Shown: positions 25,292 through 35,205, counted from the stretch's first letter. The stretch: 64,000 nt of DNA from Streptomyces bluensis (GCF_014650715.1 NZ_BMVM01000003.1:248001-312000); one strand, 5' to 3'. Made by a program: numbers and translations. Notes: generated by a model from the letters alone, not told the origin.

Positions 25292-26908
25292 ATGTCCGAG
25301 CCGGAAGAGCTGGAAGAGCGCCAGACGGTCGAAGAGATCGACATCCACACCACCGCGGGCAAGCTGGCGGATCTGGGGCGCCGCATCCATGAAGCGACGC
25401 ACGCCGGCTCCGAGCGCGCCGTGGAGAAACAGCACGCGAAGGGCAAGCTGACGGCCCGTGAGCGGATCATCCTCCTCATGGACGAGGGCTCCTTCGTGGA
25501 GTTCGACGAGTTCGCCCGGCACCGCTCGACCGACTTCGGCCTGGAGAAGAACCGCCCGTACGGTGACGGCGTCGTCACCGGTCACGGCACGGTGGACGGC
25601 CGTCCGGTCGCCGTGTTCTCGCAGGACTTCACCGTGTTCGGCGGGGCGCTGGGCGAGGTCTTCGGCCAGAAGATCATGAAGGTGATGGACTTCGCGCTGA
25701 AGACGGGCTGCCCGGTCATCGGCATCAACGACTCCGGCGGCGCCCGCATCCAGGAGGGCGTCAGCGCACTCGGCATGTACGGCGAGATCTTCCGCCGCAA
25801 CACCCACGCCTCCGGTGTGATCCCGCAGATCAGCCTGGTCGTCGGCCCGTGTGCGGGTGGCGCGGTCTACTCGCCCGCGATCACCGACTTCACGGTCATG
25901 GTGGACCAGACCTCGCACATGTTCATCACCGGCCCGGACGTCATCAAGACGGTCACCGGGGAGGACGTCGGCTTCGAGGAGCTGGGCGGCGCCCGCACCC
26001 ACAACGCCACCTCCGGTGTGGCCCACCACATGGCGGGCGACGAGAAGGACGCCATCGAGTACGTCAAGCAGCTGCTGTCGTACCTGCCGTCCAACAACCT
26101 CAGCGAGCCCCCGGCCTTCCCGGAGGAGGCGGACCTCTCCCTCACCGACGAGGACCGCGAGCTGGACACGGTCGTCCCGGACAGCGCGAACCAGCCGTAC
26201 GACATGCACACGGTGATCGAGCACGTCCTGGACGACGCCGAGTTCTTCGCGACGCAGCCGCTGTTCGCGCCGAACATCATCACCGGCTTCGGCCGGGTCG
26301 AGGGCCACCCGGTGGGCATCGTCGCCAACCAGCCGATGCAGTTCGCGGGCTGTCTCGACATCGACGCGTCCGAGAAGGCCGCGCGCTTCGTCCGCACCTG
26401 CGACGCCTTCAACGTCCCGGTGATCACCTTCGTGGACGTCCCCGGCTTCCTCCCGGGCGTCGACCAGGAGCACACGGGCATCATCCGCCGCGGCGCCAAG
26501 CTGATCTACGCCTACGCGGAAGCGACCGTCCCCCTGATCACGGTCATCACCCGCAAGGCCTTCGGCGGCGCGTACGACGTCATGGGCTCCAAGCACCTCG
26601 GCGCGGACCTCAACCTCGCCTGGCCGACCGCCCAGATCGCCGTCATGGGCGCCCAGGGCGCGGTGAACATCCTGCACCGGCGTGCCATCGCGGCCGCCCC
26701 GGAGGCGGAGCGCGAGGAGGTGCGCGCCCGCCTGATCCAGGAGTACGAGGACACGCTCCTCAACCCCTACACGGCGGCCGAGCGCGGCTACGTCGACGCG
26801 GTGATCATGCCGTCCGACACCCGCTCCCACATCGTGCGCGGTCTGCGTTCCCTGCGGACGAAGCGGGAAAGCCTCCCTCCGAAGAAGCACGGCAACATCC
26901 CCCTGTAG
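25292..26908 (+). CDS. pccB: Propionyl/acyl-CoA carboxylase beta subunit
   Basis: 538 aa carboxyltransferase from ATG 25292 ([17 protein letters not shown]). GCAGGGAG is upstream, and this start matches remembered PccB orthologues; a GTG at 25202 is less likely. The N domain includes the acyl-CoA site ([14 protein letters not shown]) and the C domain the biotin site ([20 protein letters not shown]). It transfers carboxyl from biotin on the alpha subunit to propionyl-CoA, giving methylmalonyl-CoA, an extender unit for polyketides. The epsilon subunit gene follows 49 bp later, and alpha (accA2) is 2 kb downstream. Confidence 0.95.
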   Translation: MSEPEELEERQTVEEIDIHTTAGKLADLGRRIHEATHAGSERAVEKQHAKGKLTARERIILLMDEGSFVEFDEFARHRSTDFGLEKNRPYGDGVVTGHGTVDGRPVAVFSQDFTVFGGALGEVFGQKIMKVMDFALKTGCPVIGINDSGGARIQEGVSALGMYGEIFRRNTHASGVIPQISLVVGPCAGGAVYSPAITDFTVMVDQTSHMFITGPDVIKTVTGEDVGFEELGGARTHNATSGVAHHMAGDEKDAIEYVKQLLSYLPSNNLSEPPAFPEEADLSLTDEDRELDTVVPDSANQPYDMHTVIEHVLDDAEFFATQPLFAPNIITGFGRVEGHPVGIVANQPMQFAGCLDIDASEKAARFVRTCDAFNVPVITFVDVPGFLPGVDQEHTGIIRRGAKLIYAYAEATVPLITVITRKAFGGAYDVMGSKHLGADLNLAWPTAQIAVMGAQGAVNILHRRAIAAAPEAEREEVRARLIQEYEDTLLNPYTAAERGYVDAVIMPSDTRSHIVRGLRSLRTKRESLPPKKHGNIPL

Positions 26909-26957
26909 ACCAGGCCCCCTGTAAACCAGGACCCCTGCCCGAACCCTTGGAGCCGCC

Positions 26958-27173
26958 ATGACGATCAAGGTCGTACGGGGCAATCCGACCCCAGAGGAGT
27001 TGGCCGCCGCACTGGCGGTGGTCCGGGCGCGCGCCGCGGCGGCGGCCGCCGAGCCGTCCGGCGCGCCCCGCCCCCGCGACTCCTGGTCCGACCCGTCCCG
27101 CATCGCCACCCGCCGCCTGCCCCAGCCGGGACCGACGGCGTGGGGCCGCACGTACTGGCCGGGCCAGGGCTAG
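26958..27173 (+). CDS. pccE: Acyl-CoA carboxylase epsilon subunit
   Basis: 71 aa. It begins MTIKVVRGNPTPEELAAALA, the typical start of the actinobacterial AccE/PccE family, and ends in a Trp-containing tail (WSDPSRIATRRLP; GPTAWGRTYWPG). The small subunit links the alpha and beta subunits and raises activity. Its position 49 bp after pccB indicates one transcript. Confidence 0.92.
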   Translation: MTIKVVRGNPTPEELAAALAVVRARAAAAAAEPSGAPRPRDSWSDPSRIATRRLPQPGPTAWGRTYWPGQG

Positions 27174-27269
27174 ACACTGGTCGGCCGGTCGGCGCGGTCG
27201 GCGCGGACCGCGCAAGTTGAGTACGCGTACTCAGGCGCCGGGCCGGTCGGCGGGCGCAGCATCGTTGTC

Positions 27270-27398
27270 ATGCTGTGGTCCGATCCCGAGAACGAACCGC
27301 CCAAGGAACTGCGCGACACTCAGGACATGTTGCGGCGGCTGGGCGTTCTCGTGGCGTTGGCCATGGTGCTCGCGATGCTCGTGCTCGGTATGCGGTGA
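27270..27398 (+). CDS. mmpB: 42-aa membrane protein, MmpB-like
   Basis: ATG 27270 to TGA 27398 encodes MLWSDPENEPPKELRDTQDM followed by one hydrophobic helix (LGVLVALAMVLAMLVLGMR). The acidic head and single membrane segment, size, and position between pccE and maf match the protein that I remember being annotated as morphogenic membrane protein MmpB in Streptomyces. The name rests on memory only. It is too short for most ORF filters and is easily missed. Confidence 0.7.
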   Translation: MLWSDPENEPPKELRDTQDMLRRLGVLVALAMVLAMLVLGMR

Positions 27399-27445
27399 GC
27401 CGGTGCCCCGGGCCGTGACCGCGGCGGCGCCGATACCCTGACCGC

Positions 27446-28066
27446 ATGACTGATCAGCCGCGCCGCCGACTCGTCCTCGCCTCCCAGTCCCCCGCCCGGC
27501 TGGGCCTGCTCCGCCAGGCGGGGTTCGACCCCGAGGTGATCGTCAGCGGGGTCGACGAGGACGCCGTGACCGCCCCCACCCCCGCTGAGCTGGCGCTGGC
27601 CCTGGCCGAGGCGAAGGCCTCCGTCGTGGCGGCGAAGCCCGAGGTCAAGGGCGCCCTGGTGATCGGCTGCGACTCGGTGCTCGACCTGGACGGCGAGGCG
27701 CTCGGCAAGCCCGCCGACGCCGAGGAGGCCACCGCGCGCTGGAAGTCGATGCGCGGCCGGGCGGGCACGCTCCAGACCGGACACTGCGTCTGGGACACGG
27801 TGGGCGAGCGGTACGCCTCCGGCACCGCGTCCACCGTGGTCCGCTTCGGCGACCCGACCGACGAGGAGATCGCCGCGTACGTCGCCTCCGGTGAACCCCT
27901 CTACGTGGCCGGGGCGTTCACGCTCGACGGGCGCTCGGCGCCGTTCATCGACGGTATCGACGGGGACCACGGCAACGTCATCGGGATCAGCCTCCCGCTG
28001 GTACGGCGCCTGCTGGCCCAACTGGGCGTGGGCATCACGGAGTTGTGGACGCCGAAGCAGACGTGA
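27446..28066 (+). CDS. maf: Maf-family nucleoside triphosphate pyrophosphatase
   Basis: 206 aa. It opens with [20 protein letters not shown] and has the KAS region ([14 protein letters not shown]), [14 protein letters not shown] and [20 protein letters not shown]. These are the Maf/Ham1-like motifs of enzymes that hydrolyse modified or non-canonical NTPs (house cleaning), with some members affecting septation. It lies 47 bp after mmpB in the same direction, so the carboxylase genes and maf may share a transcript. Its last 32 bp overlap the end of the opposing membrane-protein gene. Confidence 0.92.
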   Translation: MTDQPRRRLVLASQSPARLGLLRQAGFDPEVIVSGVDEDAVTAPTPAELALALAEAKASVVAAKPEVKGALVIGCDSVLDLDGEALGKPADAEEATARWKSMRGRAGTLQTGHCVWDTVGERYASGTASTVVRFGDPTDEEIAAYVASGEPLYVAGAFTLDGRSAPFIDGIDGDHGNVIGISLPLVRRLLAQLGVGITELWTPKQT

Positions 28067-28553
28067 CCGGGTCGTCCGGGCCCGCCCGGCGTTCGTCCGT
28101 CATCAGCGTGAGCAGGATCAGTCCGAGCACGACCATCATGAACGTGAACGCGCCCCAGCCCACCAGGCCGACCGCGAACGCGCCGAGCAGCCCGTGCACC
28201 ACGGCCGCGCTGATCAGCAGGACGCGCCGGACGCCGGTGGCGGGCCGGCCGCGCAGGGCGACGAGCAGCGCGGCGAGGCCGCACAGGGCGAAGTAGAGGC
28301 CGAAGACCAGGCCGCCGGCCTTCGACGAGGTGGACATCGCGTCCGGGTCGAGCCCGGCGAGGGACATGTCCTGGCGGTCCACCACGGTGCCGAGGAACCA
28401 GTTGAGCCAGGCGACACCCCCGGCCTCCACGAAGAGCACGAGCGCCGTGACCATCGCCACCGGTCTCCGTATCACCGGTCCCACCCCGTCTTCGCTGCCG
28501 TCGTCCGTCACCCGGGGCCGTGACGTCCGCCACCGCCGGCGCCACCGGGACAT
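28035..28553 (-). CDS. Integral membrane protein, four predicted helices
   Basis: 172 aa from ATG 28553 ([15 protein letters not shown]). Hydrophobic segments are at [60 protein letters not shown] and [16 protein letters not shown]. The Arg-rich N-terminus would be cytoplasmic. Conserved-looking [19 protein letters not shown] sits between helices 1 and 2. No known domain. Its 3' end overlaps that of maf by 32 bp, tail to tail. There is no ribosome site, so the transcript may be leaderless. Confidence 0.7.
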   Translation of the reverse strand: MSRWRRRWRTSRPRVTDDGSEDGVGPVIRRPVAMVTALVLFVEAGGVAWLNWFLGTVVDRQDMSLAGLDPDAMSTSSKAGGLVFGLYFALCGLAALLVALRGRPATGVRRVLLISAAVVHGLLGAFAVGLVGWGAFTFMMVVLGLILLTLMTDERRAGPDDPVTSASASTTP

Positions 28554-28860
28554 CGCGAACGCTACTAACGGGTAAACCAGGGGACAAGGGTTTCCGCGAG
28601 GGCAAAGAATCATTGGGCCATTAGTAGGGACTCCACAAAGAAACCCATCCGGGCGCAGCACGGCCTCATAGAGACCTTGACCACGTCGGACGGCTAGGGT
28701 TTTCCGGTGGAGTCCTGCGGAGTGCGGTGCCACAAGGGATTTCGCAGGTCGGGCGAGCGTCCACTCACGCTCCGTGTGGGCAAGCTCACCATTGAGGACG
28801 GGTCGAAACGCCGTGTCGGCAGTCCCTAAACTTCGCTTGTTTCAAGGAGAGGGAGCCATC
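28554..28860. other. 307-bp gap before accA2
   Basis: No ORF, repeat or hairpin stands out. It should hold the accA2 promoter: TAAACT near 28828 is a possible -10, but no matching -35 was found. TTGACC (28677-28682) and TAGGGT (28695-28700) are only 12 bp apart. Confidence 0.4.
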
Positions 28861-30636
28861 GTGCGCAAGGTGTTGATCGCCAACCGTGGCGAAATCGCTG
28901 TCCGCGTCGCCCGGGCGTGCCGGGATGCGGGGATCGCGAGCGTGGCCGTGTACGCCGACCCGGACCGGGACGCCCTGCACGTCCGCGCGGCGGACGAGGC
29001 GTTCGCCCTGGGCGGTGACACCCCCGCCACCAGCTACCTGGACATCGCCAAGGTGCTCCAGGCGGCCAAGGACTCCGGCGCGGACGCCATCCACCCCGGT
29101 TACGGCTTCCTCTCCGAGAACGCCGACTTCGCCCAGGCGGTGCTGGACGCGGACCTGATCTGGATCGGCCCGCCGCCGCAGGCGATCCGTGACCTCGGTG
29201 ACAAGGTCGCCGCCCGGCACATCGCCCAGCGCGCCGGCGCCCCCCTCGTCGCGGGCACCCCCGACCCGGTCTCGGGTGCGGAGGAGGTCGTGGCCTTCGC
29301 CGAGGAGCACGGCCTGCCGATCGCGATCAAGGCGGCGTTCGGCGGTGGCGGCCGTGGTCTGAAGGTGGCCCGCACCCTGGAAGAGGTGCCCGAGCTGTAC
29401 GAGTCGGCCGTCCGTGAGGCGGTGGCGGCCTTCGGCCGCGGCGAGTGCTTCGTGGAGCGCTACCTGGACCGTCCGCGCCACGTGGAGACCCAGTGCCTGG
29501 CCGACACCCACGGCAACGTGGTCGTGGTCTCCACCCGTGACTGCTCCCTCCAGCGCCGCCACCAGAAGCTGGTGGAGGAGGCCCCGGCCCCTTTCCTGTC
29601 CGAGGCCCAGAACGCGGAGCTGTACCGCGCCTCGAAGGCCATCCTGAAGGAGGCCGGCTACGTCGGCGCGGGCACGTGTGAGTTCCTCGTGGGCCAGGAC
29701 GGCACGATCTCCTTCCTGGAGGTCAACACCCGCCTTCAGGTCGAGCACCCGGTCACCGAGGAGGTCACCGGCATCGACCTGGTCCGCGAGATGTTCCGCA
29801 TCGCCGACGGCGAGGAGCTCGGCTACGACGACCCGCCGATGCGCGGTCATTCCTTCGAGTTCCGTATCAACGGCGAGGACCCGGGCCGTAACTTCCTCCC
29901 GGCGCCCGGCACGGTCACGACGTTCGCGCCGCCCGGCGGCCCCGGCGTGCGCCTGGACGCGGGCGTGGAGTCCGGCAGCGTCATCGGCCCGGCCTGGGAC
30001 TCCCTGCTCGCCAAGCTGATCATCACCGGTGCCACCCGCGAGCAGGCTCTCCAGCGGGCCGCGCGGGCGCTGAACGAGTTCCGGGTCGAGGGTATGGCCA
30101 CGGCCATCCCGTTCCACCGGGCTGTCGTCACCGACCCGGCGTTCGCGCCCGAACTGGGCGGCTCCACCGACCCGTTCACGGTCCACACCCGCTGGATCGA
30201 GACCGAGTTCGTCAACGAGATCGCCCCCTTCGCCGCCCCCGCCGAGGCCGCGGAGGCCGAGGACGAGACGGGCCGGGAGACCGTGGTGGTCGAGGTCGGC
30301 GGCAAGCGCCTGGAGGTCTCCCTGCCCGCCTCCCTCGGCATGACCCTGGCCCGTACGGGTCTCGCGGCGGGCGCCAAGCCCAAGCGTCGCGCGGCCAAGA
30401 AGTCCGGTCCCGTCGCCTCCGGTGACACCCTCGCCTCCCCCATGCAGGGCACCATCGTCAAGATCGCCGTGGAGGAGGGGCAGGAGGTCAAGGAGGGCGA
30501 CCTGGTCGTCGTCCTGGAGGCCATGAAGATGGAGCAGCCCCTCAACGCGCACAAGGCGGGCACGATCAAGGGTCTGTCCGCGGAGATCGGGGCGTCCATC
30601 ACCTCCGGTGCGGCGATCTGCGAGATCAAGGACTGA
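28861..30636 (+). CDS. accA2: Acyl-CoA carboxylase alpha subunit (biotin carboxylase plus BCCP)
   Basis: 591 aa, GTG 28861 with AGGGAG upstream; the in-frame 28774 start lacks support. Biotin carboxylase domains run from [20 protein letters not shown] through the ATP-grasp lid ([15 protein letters not shown]) and [17 protein letters not shown] linker rich in Ala/Lys leads to the C-terminal biotinyl domain, whose EAMKMEQP motif places biotin on Lys556. BirA loads the biotin. Streptomyces share this alpha subunit between acetyl- and propionyl-CoA carboxylases. It is monocistronic here and followed by a dispersed repeat. Confidence 0.95.
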   Translation: MRKVLIANRGEIAVRVARACRDAGIASVAVYADPDRDALHVRAADEAFALGGDTPATSYLDIAKVLQAAKDSGADAIHPGYGFLSENADFAQAVLDADLIWIGPPPQAIRDLGDKVAARHIAQRAGAPLVAGTPDPVSGAEEVVAFAEEHGLPIAIKAAFGGGGRGLKVARTLEEVPELYESAVREAVAAFGRGECFVERYLDRPRHVETQCLADTHGNVVVVSTRDCSLQRRHQKLVEEAPAPFLSEAQNAELYRASKAILKEAGYVGAGTCEFLVGQDGTISFLEVNTRLQVEHPVTEEVTGIDLVREMFRIADGEELGYDDPPMRGHSFEFRINGEDPGRNFLPAPGTVTTFAPPGGPGVRLDAGVESGSVIGPAWDSLLAKLIITGATREQALQRAARALNEFRVEGMATAIPFHRAVVTDPAFAPELGGSTDPFTVHTRWIETEFVNEIAPFAAPAEAAEAEDETGRETVVVEVGGKRLEVSLPASLGMTLARTGLAAGAKPKRRAAKKSGPVASGDTLASPMQGTIVKIAVEEGQEVKEGDLVVVLEAMKMEQPLNAHKAGTIKGLSAEIGASITSGAAICEIKD

Positions 30637-30683
30637 TCGTCTGACGGCTGCCGCCGGGGGTGGGTGCGTTTCGTCTGCCGGTT

Positions 30684-30805
30684 GCCTCCGGCGGTTGGGT
30701 GGGGTGCGTCTCGTCTGCCGGGTTCGCTGCGTGAGCGGCTGCGGGTTGGTTGTGGCTGGTCGCGCAGTTCCCCGCGCCCCTTACAAGCCTGGGGCGCACC
30801 CGGCA
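30684..30805. repeat. Dispersed intergenic repeat, copy A
   Basis: About 120 bp that closely match 36163-36282 with few changes. It includes the GCGCAGTTCCCCGCGCCCC core I recognise as abundant in Streptomyces genomes. A 7-bp stem (GCGCCCC ... GGGGCGC) with a 10-nt loop at 30774-30797 could end accA2 transcription. Confidence 0.75.
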
Positions 30806-30902
30806 CCACAATGCACCCAGCCACCGCATGCACCGCCCCGAGCGCTCCCCGCGCGGTGGCATGCTGAAGGTCCGCGGGGTGGAGGGGAAGGAGGTGGGCG
30901 CC

Positions 30903-31511
30903 ATGGTGAGCACGGCCTCGGGAGAGACCTCGCACAGGACGCCCCCGCGCCCGATGCGGGCGGACGCGCGCCGCAACTACGAGCGCCTCCTCGCCGAGGC
31001 GCGCGCCGCCTTCGCCGCGCACGGCACGGACGCGCCCCTGGAGGAGGTGGCGAAGCGCGCCGGCGTCGGTATCGGCACGCTCTACCGCCACTTCCCGAAC
31101 CGGTACGCCCTGATGAGCGCGGTCTTCGAGGACGCTGTGGGGCAACTCCTCGCGCGCTCCCGCGAGTTGCTCGACGATCCGCAGCCGTGCGGTGCCCTCG
31201 TGACCTGGCTGCGCGACATCATCAGGCACGCGGGCGAGTACCGCGGGCTGTCGCGGGCCCTCATGACCGTCTCGTACTCCGCCTCGTACGACGACGGTTC
31301 GGAGCTCGGCCGGTGCAGCGGCCCGATCCGTGAGGCGGGCAGCGCCCTGCTCACCCGTGCGCAGGAGGCGGGCGCCGTACGTCCCGGGGTCTCGATCGGC
31401 GATCTGCTCCAGCTGACGAACGCGATCGCCCTCGCAGCCGAGGAGACGCCCGCTGATCCCGACCTGGCCGACCGCCTCCTCACCCTCACCGTCCGGGGCC
31501 TGAAGCCGTAA
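30903..31511 (+). CDS. TetR-family regulator
   Basis: 202 aa from ATG 30903, with an excellent AAGGAGG (about 30889-30895). The N-terminal HTH reads RRNYERLLAEARAAFAAHG, then EVAKRAGVGIGTLYRHFPNR. The C-terminal ligand domain is helical (QLLARSRELLDDPQPCGALVTW; GDLLQLTNAIALAAEETPAD). Upstream in-frame starts run into the repeat and lack support. It converges with the DeoR-type gene. No divergent target gene is adjacent, so its regulon is unclear. Confidence 0.9.
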   Translation: MVSTASGETSHRTPPRPMRADARRNYERLLAEARAAFAAHGTDAPLEEVAKRAGVGIGTLYRHFPNRYALMSAVFEDAVGQLLARSRELLDDPQPCGALVTWLRDIIRHAGEYRGLSRALMTVSYSASYDDGSELGRCSGPIREAGSALLTRAQEAGAVRPGVSIGDLLQLTNAIALAAEETPADPDLADRLLTLTVRGLKP

Positions 31512-31546
31512 CGGAACGGGGCCGGCGCGCCCCAGGGTGCCGGTCG

Positions 31547-32512
31547 TCAGCGGCGGCGGAGGTCCGCCACCCTCGCCCGGTCCGCGCCGGGCGGCTGTTC
31601 GCCCGGGACCGCGGCCGGGCGGAGCAGCGGGCCCGCGCCGGGGCCCTGACGGCGCGGGCCGGGGAGCGATACGTCCCGGCGCCGCCCGGGCGGCGCCGGT
31701 GCGGGATCACCTCCCGCGTTTCCCGAGGGTCCGGCTCCGGCGACCGCGATCTGGACCCCTTGGTCCGCGAGTGCCTGGAGTTCGGTGGCCGCGCGGTCGT
31801 CGTGGGCGGGCGGCTCGTCGGTGACCAGCCGGGTGATCACGTCGGTCGGCACGGTCTGGAACATCGTGTCCGTACCGAGCTTGGTGTGGTCGGCGAGGAC
31901 GACGACCTCGGCGGCCGCCTGGACGAGCGCGCGGTCGACGGACGCCGACAGCATGTTGGACGTGGAGAGCCCGCGCTCGGCGGTCAGCCCGCTCCCGGAG
32001 AGGAAGGCCCGCGAGACCCGCAGCCCCTGGAGGGACTGTTCCGCTCCCGAGCCGACCAGGGCGTAGTTGGAACCGCGCAGCGTGCCGCCGGTCATCACGA
32101 CCTCGACACGGTTGGCGTGGGCCAGCGCCTGCGCCACCAGCAGGGAGTTGGTGACGACGGTCAGCCCGGGGACCCGCGCGAGCCGGCGTGCCAGCTCCTG
32201 CGTGGTGGTCCCCGCCCCGACCACGATGGCCTCGCCCTCTTGGACGAAGCTCGCGGCGAGGTCGGCGATGGCCGTCTTCTCGGCGGTCGCGAGATGAGAC
32301 TTCTGCGGAAAGCCGGACTCCCGCGTGAACCCGCCCGGCAGTACCGCACCGCCGTGCCGGCGGTCGAGGAGTCCTTCTGCCTCCAGTGCGCGCACGTCCC
32401 GCCGTACGGTCACTTCGGAGGTCTGGACGACGCGGGCGAGCTCACGGAGCGACACGGCCCCGTTCGCTCGCACCATTTCGAGGATCAATTGACGACGTTC
32501 TGCAGCGAACAC
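31547..32512 (-). CDS. DeoR/GlpR-family sugar-phosphate-sensing repressor
   Basis: 321 aa, GTG start. The N-terminal HTH (ERRQLILEMVRANGAVSLRE, then TSEVTVRRDVRALEAEGLLDRRHGG) and the DeoRC domain (GEAIVVGAGTTTQELARRL; LTVVTNSLLVAQALA; VVLADHTKLG) are typical of phosphosugar-sensing repressors. About 65 residues of a Pro/Gly/Arg-rich tail follow the domain. It stands next to the nucleoside-catabolism region, so it is a candidate for the factor that reads the CTACGCGCGTAG operators, with deoxyribose-5-P or ribose-5-P as inducer. That link is inference. No such operator lies in its own promoter. Confidence 0.88.
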   Translation of the reverse strand: MFAAERRQLILEMVRANGAVSLRELARVVQTSEVTVRRDVRALEAEGLLDRRHGGAVLPGGFTRESGFPQKSHLATAEKTAIADLAASFVQEGEAIVVGAGTTTQELARRLARVPGLTVVTNSLLVAQALAHANRVEVVMTGGTLRGSNYALVGSGAEQSLQGLRVSRAFLSGSGLTAERGLSTSNMLSASVDRALVQAAAEVVVLADHTKLGTDTMFQTVPTDVITRLVTDEPPAHDDRAATELQALADQGVQIAVAGAGPSGNAGGDPAPAPPGRRRDVSLPGPRRQGPGAGPLLRPAAVPGEQPPGADRARVADLRRR

Positions 32513-32681
32513 GAAACTGACAGTAACGCGGGCGACCGTCTGCTTTCAGCAGTTTGCGCCGAATAACAGAAGTTGTTCGCATGACAGGACGCGAGGTGGT
32601 ATACGGACCTGACCCGAACCACCCACGCCGCACGAGAGGCCCACAACTCCCCACGACCAGCGGGAAGTCGGCGTCCGGCGC

Positions 32682-34130
32682 TCAGTCCTCGCCGCCGGTC
32701 TTCCGGGTGTGCAGCTGCCGTGCCACCTCGGCGATCGAGCCCGACAGGGAGGGGTACACGGTGAAGGCGTTCGCGATCTGTTCGACGGTCAGGTTGTTGT
32801 CGACCGCGATCGAGATGGGATGGATCAGTTCCGAGGCGCGCGGCGCGACGACGACACCACCGACGACGATCCCGGTGCCGGGCCGGCAGAAGATCTTCAC
32901 GAAGCCGTCCCGGATGCCCTGCATCTTGGCGCGCGGGTTGCGCAACAGCGGCAGCTTCACCCCCCGGGCGTCGATGAGCCCGGTGTCCACATCGGCCTGT
33001 GTGCAGCCGACGGTCGCGATCTCGGGGTCGGTGAAGACGTTGGACGAGACGGTCTTCAGGTTCAGCGGGGCCACCGCGTCGCCCAGGAAGTGGTACATGG
33101 CGATACGGCCCTGCATGGCGGCCACCGAGGCCAGGGCGAACACTCCGGTCACGTCACCGGCGGCGTACACGCCGGGAGCGGTGGTCCTGGACACCTTGTC
33201 GGTCCAGATGTGCCCGGACTCGCGCAGCTTGACGCCGGCCTCCTCCAGCCCCATGCCCGCGCTGTTGGGGACGGCACCGACGGCCATCAGACAGTGCGTG
33301 CCGCTGATGACGCGCCCGTCGGAGAGCAGGACCTCGACCCTGTCCCCCACGCGCTTGGCGGACTGGGCGCGGGAGCGGGCCATGACGTTCATGCCGCGCC
33401 GCCGGAAGACGTCCTCCAGCACGGCCGCGGCATCCGGGTCCTCACCCGGCAGCACACGGTCCCGGCTGGACACGAGGGTGACGCGCGACCCGAGCGCCTG
33501 GTAGGCCCCGGCGAACTCGGCACCGGTGACACCGGACCCGACCACGATCAGCTCTTCGGGCAGCTCATCGAGGTCGTACACCTGCGTCCAGTTGAGGATG
33601 CGCTCCCCGTCCGGCTGGGCGTCGGGCAGCTCGCGCGGGTGCCCGCCGGTGGCGATGAGCACGGCGTCGGCGACGAGCGTCTCCTCGCTGCCGTCGGCGG
33701 TCCGCACCACGACCCTGCGGGACCCGTCGAGGGCCTGCTGCCCCTCCAGCCGGCCGCGCCCGCGCATGACCCGCGCGCCGGTGCGCGTCACGGACGCCGT
33801 GATGTCGTGCGACTGGGCGAGCGCGAGCCGCTTCACACGCCGGTTGACCTTGCCGAGATCGACCCCGACCACACGCGCGGGCGTGTCGATGTGAGGGGTG
33901 TCGTCGGCGACGATGATCCCCAGCTCCTCATAGGAGGAGTCGAAGGTGGTCATCACCTCGGCGGTGGCGATGAGCGTCTTCGACGGCACGCAGTCGGTGA
34001 GCACCGACGCGCCGCCCAGACCGTCGCAGTCGACGACGGTCACCTCCGCACCGAGCTGAGCGGCCACCAGGGCCGCTTCGTATCCGCCGGGTCCGCCACC
34101 GATGATCACGATCCGAGTCACGTACCCCAT
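32682..34130 (-). CDS. LpdA-type NAD(P)H-quinone dehydrogenase flavoprotein
   Basis: 482 aa from ATG 34130 (MGYVTRIVIIGGGPGGYEAA). FAD and NAD sites and the C-terminal dimerisation domain (IVVGGVVVAPRASELIHPIS) follow the pyridine nucleotide-disulfide reductase plan. The redox pair of lipoamide dehydrogenases, GGxCxxxxC, is replaced by GGASVLTDCVPSK, so one cysteine is missing. It therefore resembles M. tuberculosis LpdA (Rv3303c), which reduces quinones and not lipoamide. It is divergent from a GGCT-like gene. Confidence 0.88.
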   Translation of the reverse strand: MGYVTRIVIIGGGPGGYEAALVAAQLGAEVTVVDCDGLGGASVLTDCVPSKTLIATAEVMTTFDSSYEELGIIVADDTPHIDTPARVVGVDLGKVNRRVKRLALAQSHDITASVTRTGARVMRGRGRLEGQQALDGSRRVVVRTADGSEETLVADAVLIATGGHPRELPDAQPDGERILNWTQVYDLDELPEELIVVGSGVTGAEFAGAYQALGSRVTLVSSRDRVLPGEDPDAAAVLEDVFRRRGMNVMARSRAQSAKRVGDRVEVLLSDGRVISGTHCLMAVGAVPNSAGMGLEEAGVKLRESGHIWTDKVSRTTAPGVYAAGDVTGVFALASVAAMQGRIAMYHFLGDAVAPLNLKTVSSNVFTDPEIATVGCTQADVDTGLIDARGVKLPLLRNPRAKMQGIRDGFVKIFCRPGTGIVVGGVVVAPRASELIHPISIAVDNNLTVEQIANAFTVYPSLSGSIAEVARQLHTRKTGGED

Positions 34131-34224
34131 TGTCCCGCACGCCCCGAAGTGGCACTGAATCGGGGGCCCGGTGACACCCGTGTGACTGGAGGGGCGCACG
34201 CCGCGGCTGCCGTACCCTCGGTCC

Positions 34225-34662
34225 ATGTCGCTCTACGCCGCGTACGCCGCCAATCTCGACGCGCGGCTGATGTCCCGCCGCGCCCCGCACTCGCCGCTGC
34301 GTGCCACCGGCTGGCTGAACGGATGGCGGCTGACCTTCGGCGGTGAGCACATGGGCTGGGAGGGCGCCCTCCCGACGATCGTCGAGGCCCCGGACTCCCA
34401 GGTCTTCGTCACGCTGTACGACATCGCCGCCATGGACGAGGCCGCCATGGACGGCTGGGAGGGCGTGGGCCTGGACGTCTACCGCCGCATGCGCGTCCAC
34501 GTCCAGACCCTGGAGGGCCAGGAGCAGGCCTGGACGTACGTCCTCAACGGCTACGAGGGCGGCCTGCCCTCGGCCCGCTACCTCGGCGAGATCGCCGACG
34601 CCGCCGAGTCGGCCGGGGCTCCCCACGATTACGTGATGGAGCTGCGGAAGAGGCCTTGCTGA
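34225..34662 (+). CDS. Gamma-glutamylcyclotransferase-family protein
   Basis: 145 aa, ATG 34225. The compact GGCT/AIG2-like fold is recognisable from the N-terminal YAAYAANLDARLMSRRAP, central GWLNGWRLTFGG and VFVTLYDIAAMDEAAMDGWE, where a Glu of the DEAAMDGWEG stretch could be catalytic. The family cyclises gamma-glutamyl amines or, in other members, has unknown substrates. It is transcribed away from the flavoprotein gene and ends 12 bp before a MITE-like element. Confidence 0.8.
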   Translation: MSLYAAYAANLDARLMSRRAPHSPLRATGWLNGWRLTFGGEHMGWEGALPTIVEAPDSQVFVTLYDIAAMDEAAMDGWEGVGLDVYRRMRVHVQTLEGQEQAWTYVLNGYEGGLPSARYLGEIADAAESAGAPHDYVMELRKRPC

Positions 34663-34674
34663 TGCGCCCGACCT

Positions 34675-34886
34675 CTAGGGCCTGTCTGACAATTCCCGTC
34701 TGCCTCGCGGCGCCATGCACGCTCCCCCACTGCCTCAAGGGCGTGGGAGGTACCCCCACTCACCGCACCGGGCGCAGACCCGAGTACATCCGGTACGAGG
34801 GTCTACGCCCGGCACGCCGAGAGCACGCACCTGGCGCCGCGAGGCCGCCCTCCGGGCGACGACGGGAATTGTCAGACAGGCCCTAG
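34675..34886. mobile_element. MITE-like element with perfect 26-bp terminal inverted repeats
   Basis: 212 bp bounded by perfectly complementary 26-bp ends (34675-34700 and 34861-34886; outer bases CTAGGGCCTGTCTGACAATT). Inner arms (GCCTCGCGGCGCC near 34703 and GGCGCCGCGAGGC near 34833) extend the symmetry, so the whole element could fold back on itself. It has no ORF. CTAG at both ends could include a target duplication. The central block CTCCCCCAC ... GGGAGGTACCCCCA is shared with the elements at 48344 and 44936. Confidence 0.85.
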
Positions 34887-34923
34887 ACTTGGCCGGGATC
34901 GACGCACGAGCGGGGAGGCCGCG

Positions 34924-35205
34924 ATGACCCCCATGACGTACGACGTCTACTACACGGTGCAGGCCGCCGCCGCCCGGGACCGGCTCGACGACCGTCAGCG
35001 CGTCGCGTTCGACAAGGGCATCGCCATGCTGGCCCGCGATCCCTTCCTCTCCGTGTCCCGCCCCATAGGTTCCACCGGAGACGACCGCACGATCCGGCTC
35101 ACGCAGAACATCCTGGTGGAGTACACGGTGAGCCGCGGCCGACTGCTGATCTTCATCGTCGAGGTCTTCAACGACAAGGACGTCCTCATCACGGACGAGG
35201 ACTGA
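34924..35205 (+). CDS. RelE/ParE-like protein without antitoxin
   Basis: 93 aa, ATG 34924 with GGGGAGG five bases upstream. It follows the RelE/ParE order: helix 1 ([20 protein letters not shown]), helix 2 ([13 protein letters not shown]) and strands ending in [20 protein letters not shown]. No gene for an antitoxin adjoins it; a MITE-like element fills the upstream side, and the downstream neighbour is a phosphorylase. It may be a solitary toxin-fold protein or one whose partner was lost. Confidence 0.65.
   Translation: MTPMTYDVYYTVQAAAARDRLDDRQRVAFDKGIAMLARDPFLSVSRPIGSTGDDRTIRLTQNILVEYTVSRGRLLIFIVEVFNDKDVLITDED

Noticed and set aside
25247..27151. 634-aa minus-strand frame across pccB
   Set aside because: Antisense shadow of pccB; rich in Arg/Asp/Val/Gly with no motif, and pccB matches its family over the whole length.
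28677..28700. TTGACC and TAGGGT as the accA2 promoter
   Set aside because: The spacing is 12 bp, too short for a sigma-70-type promoter.
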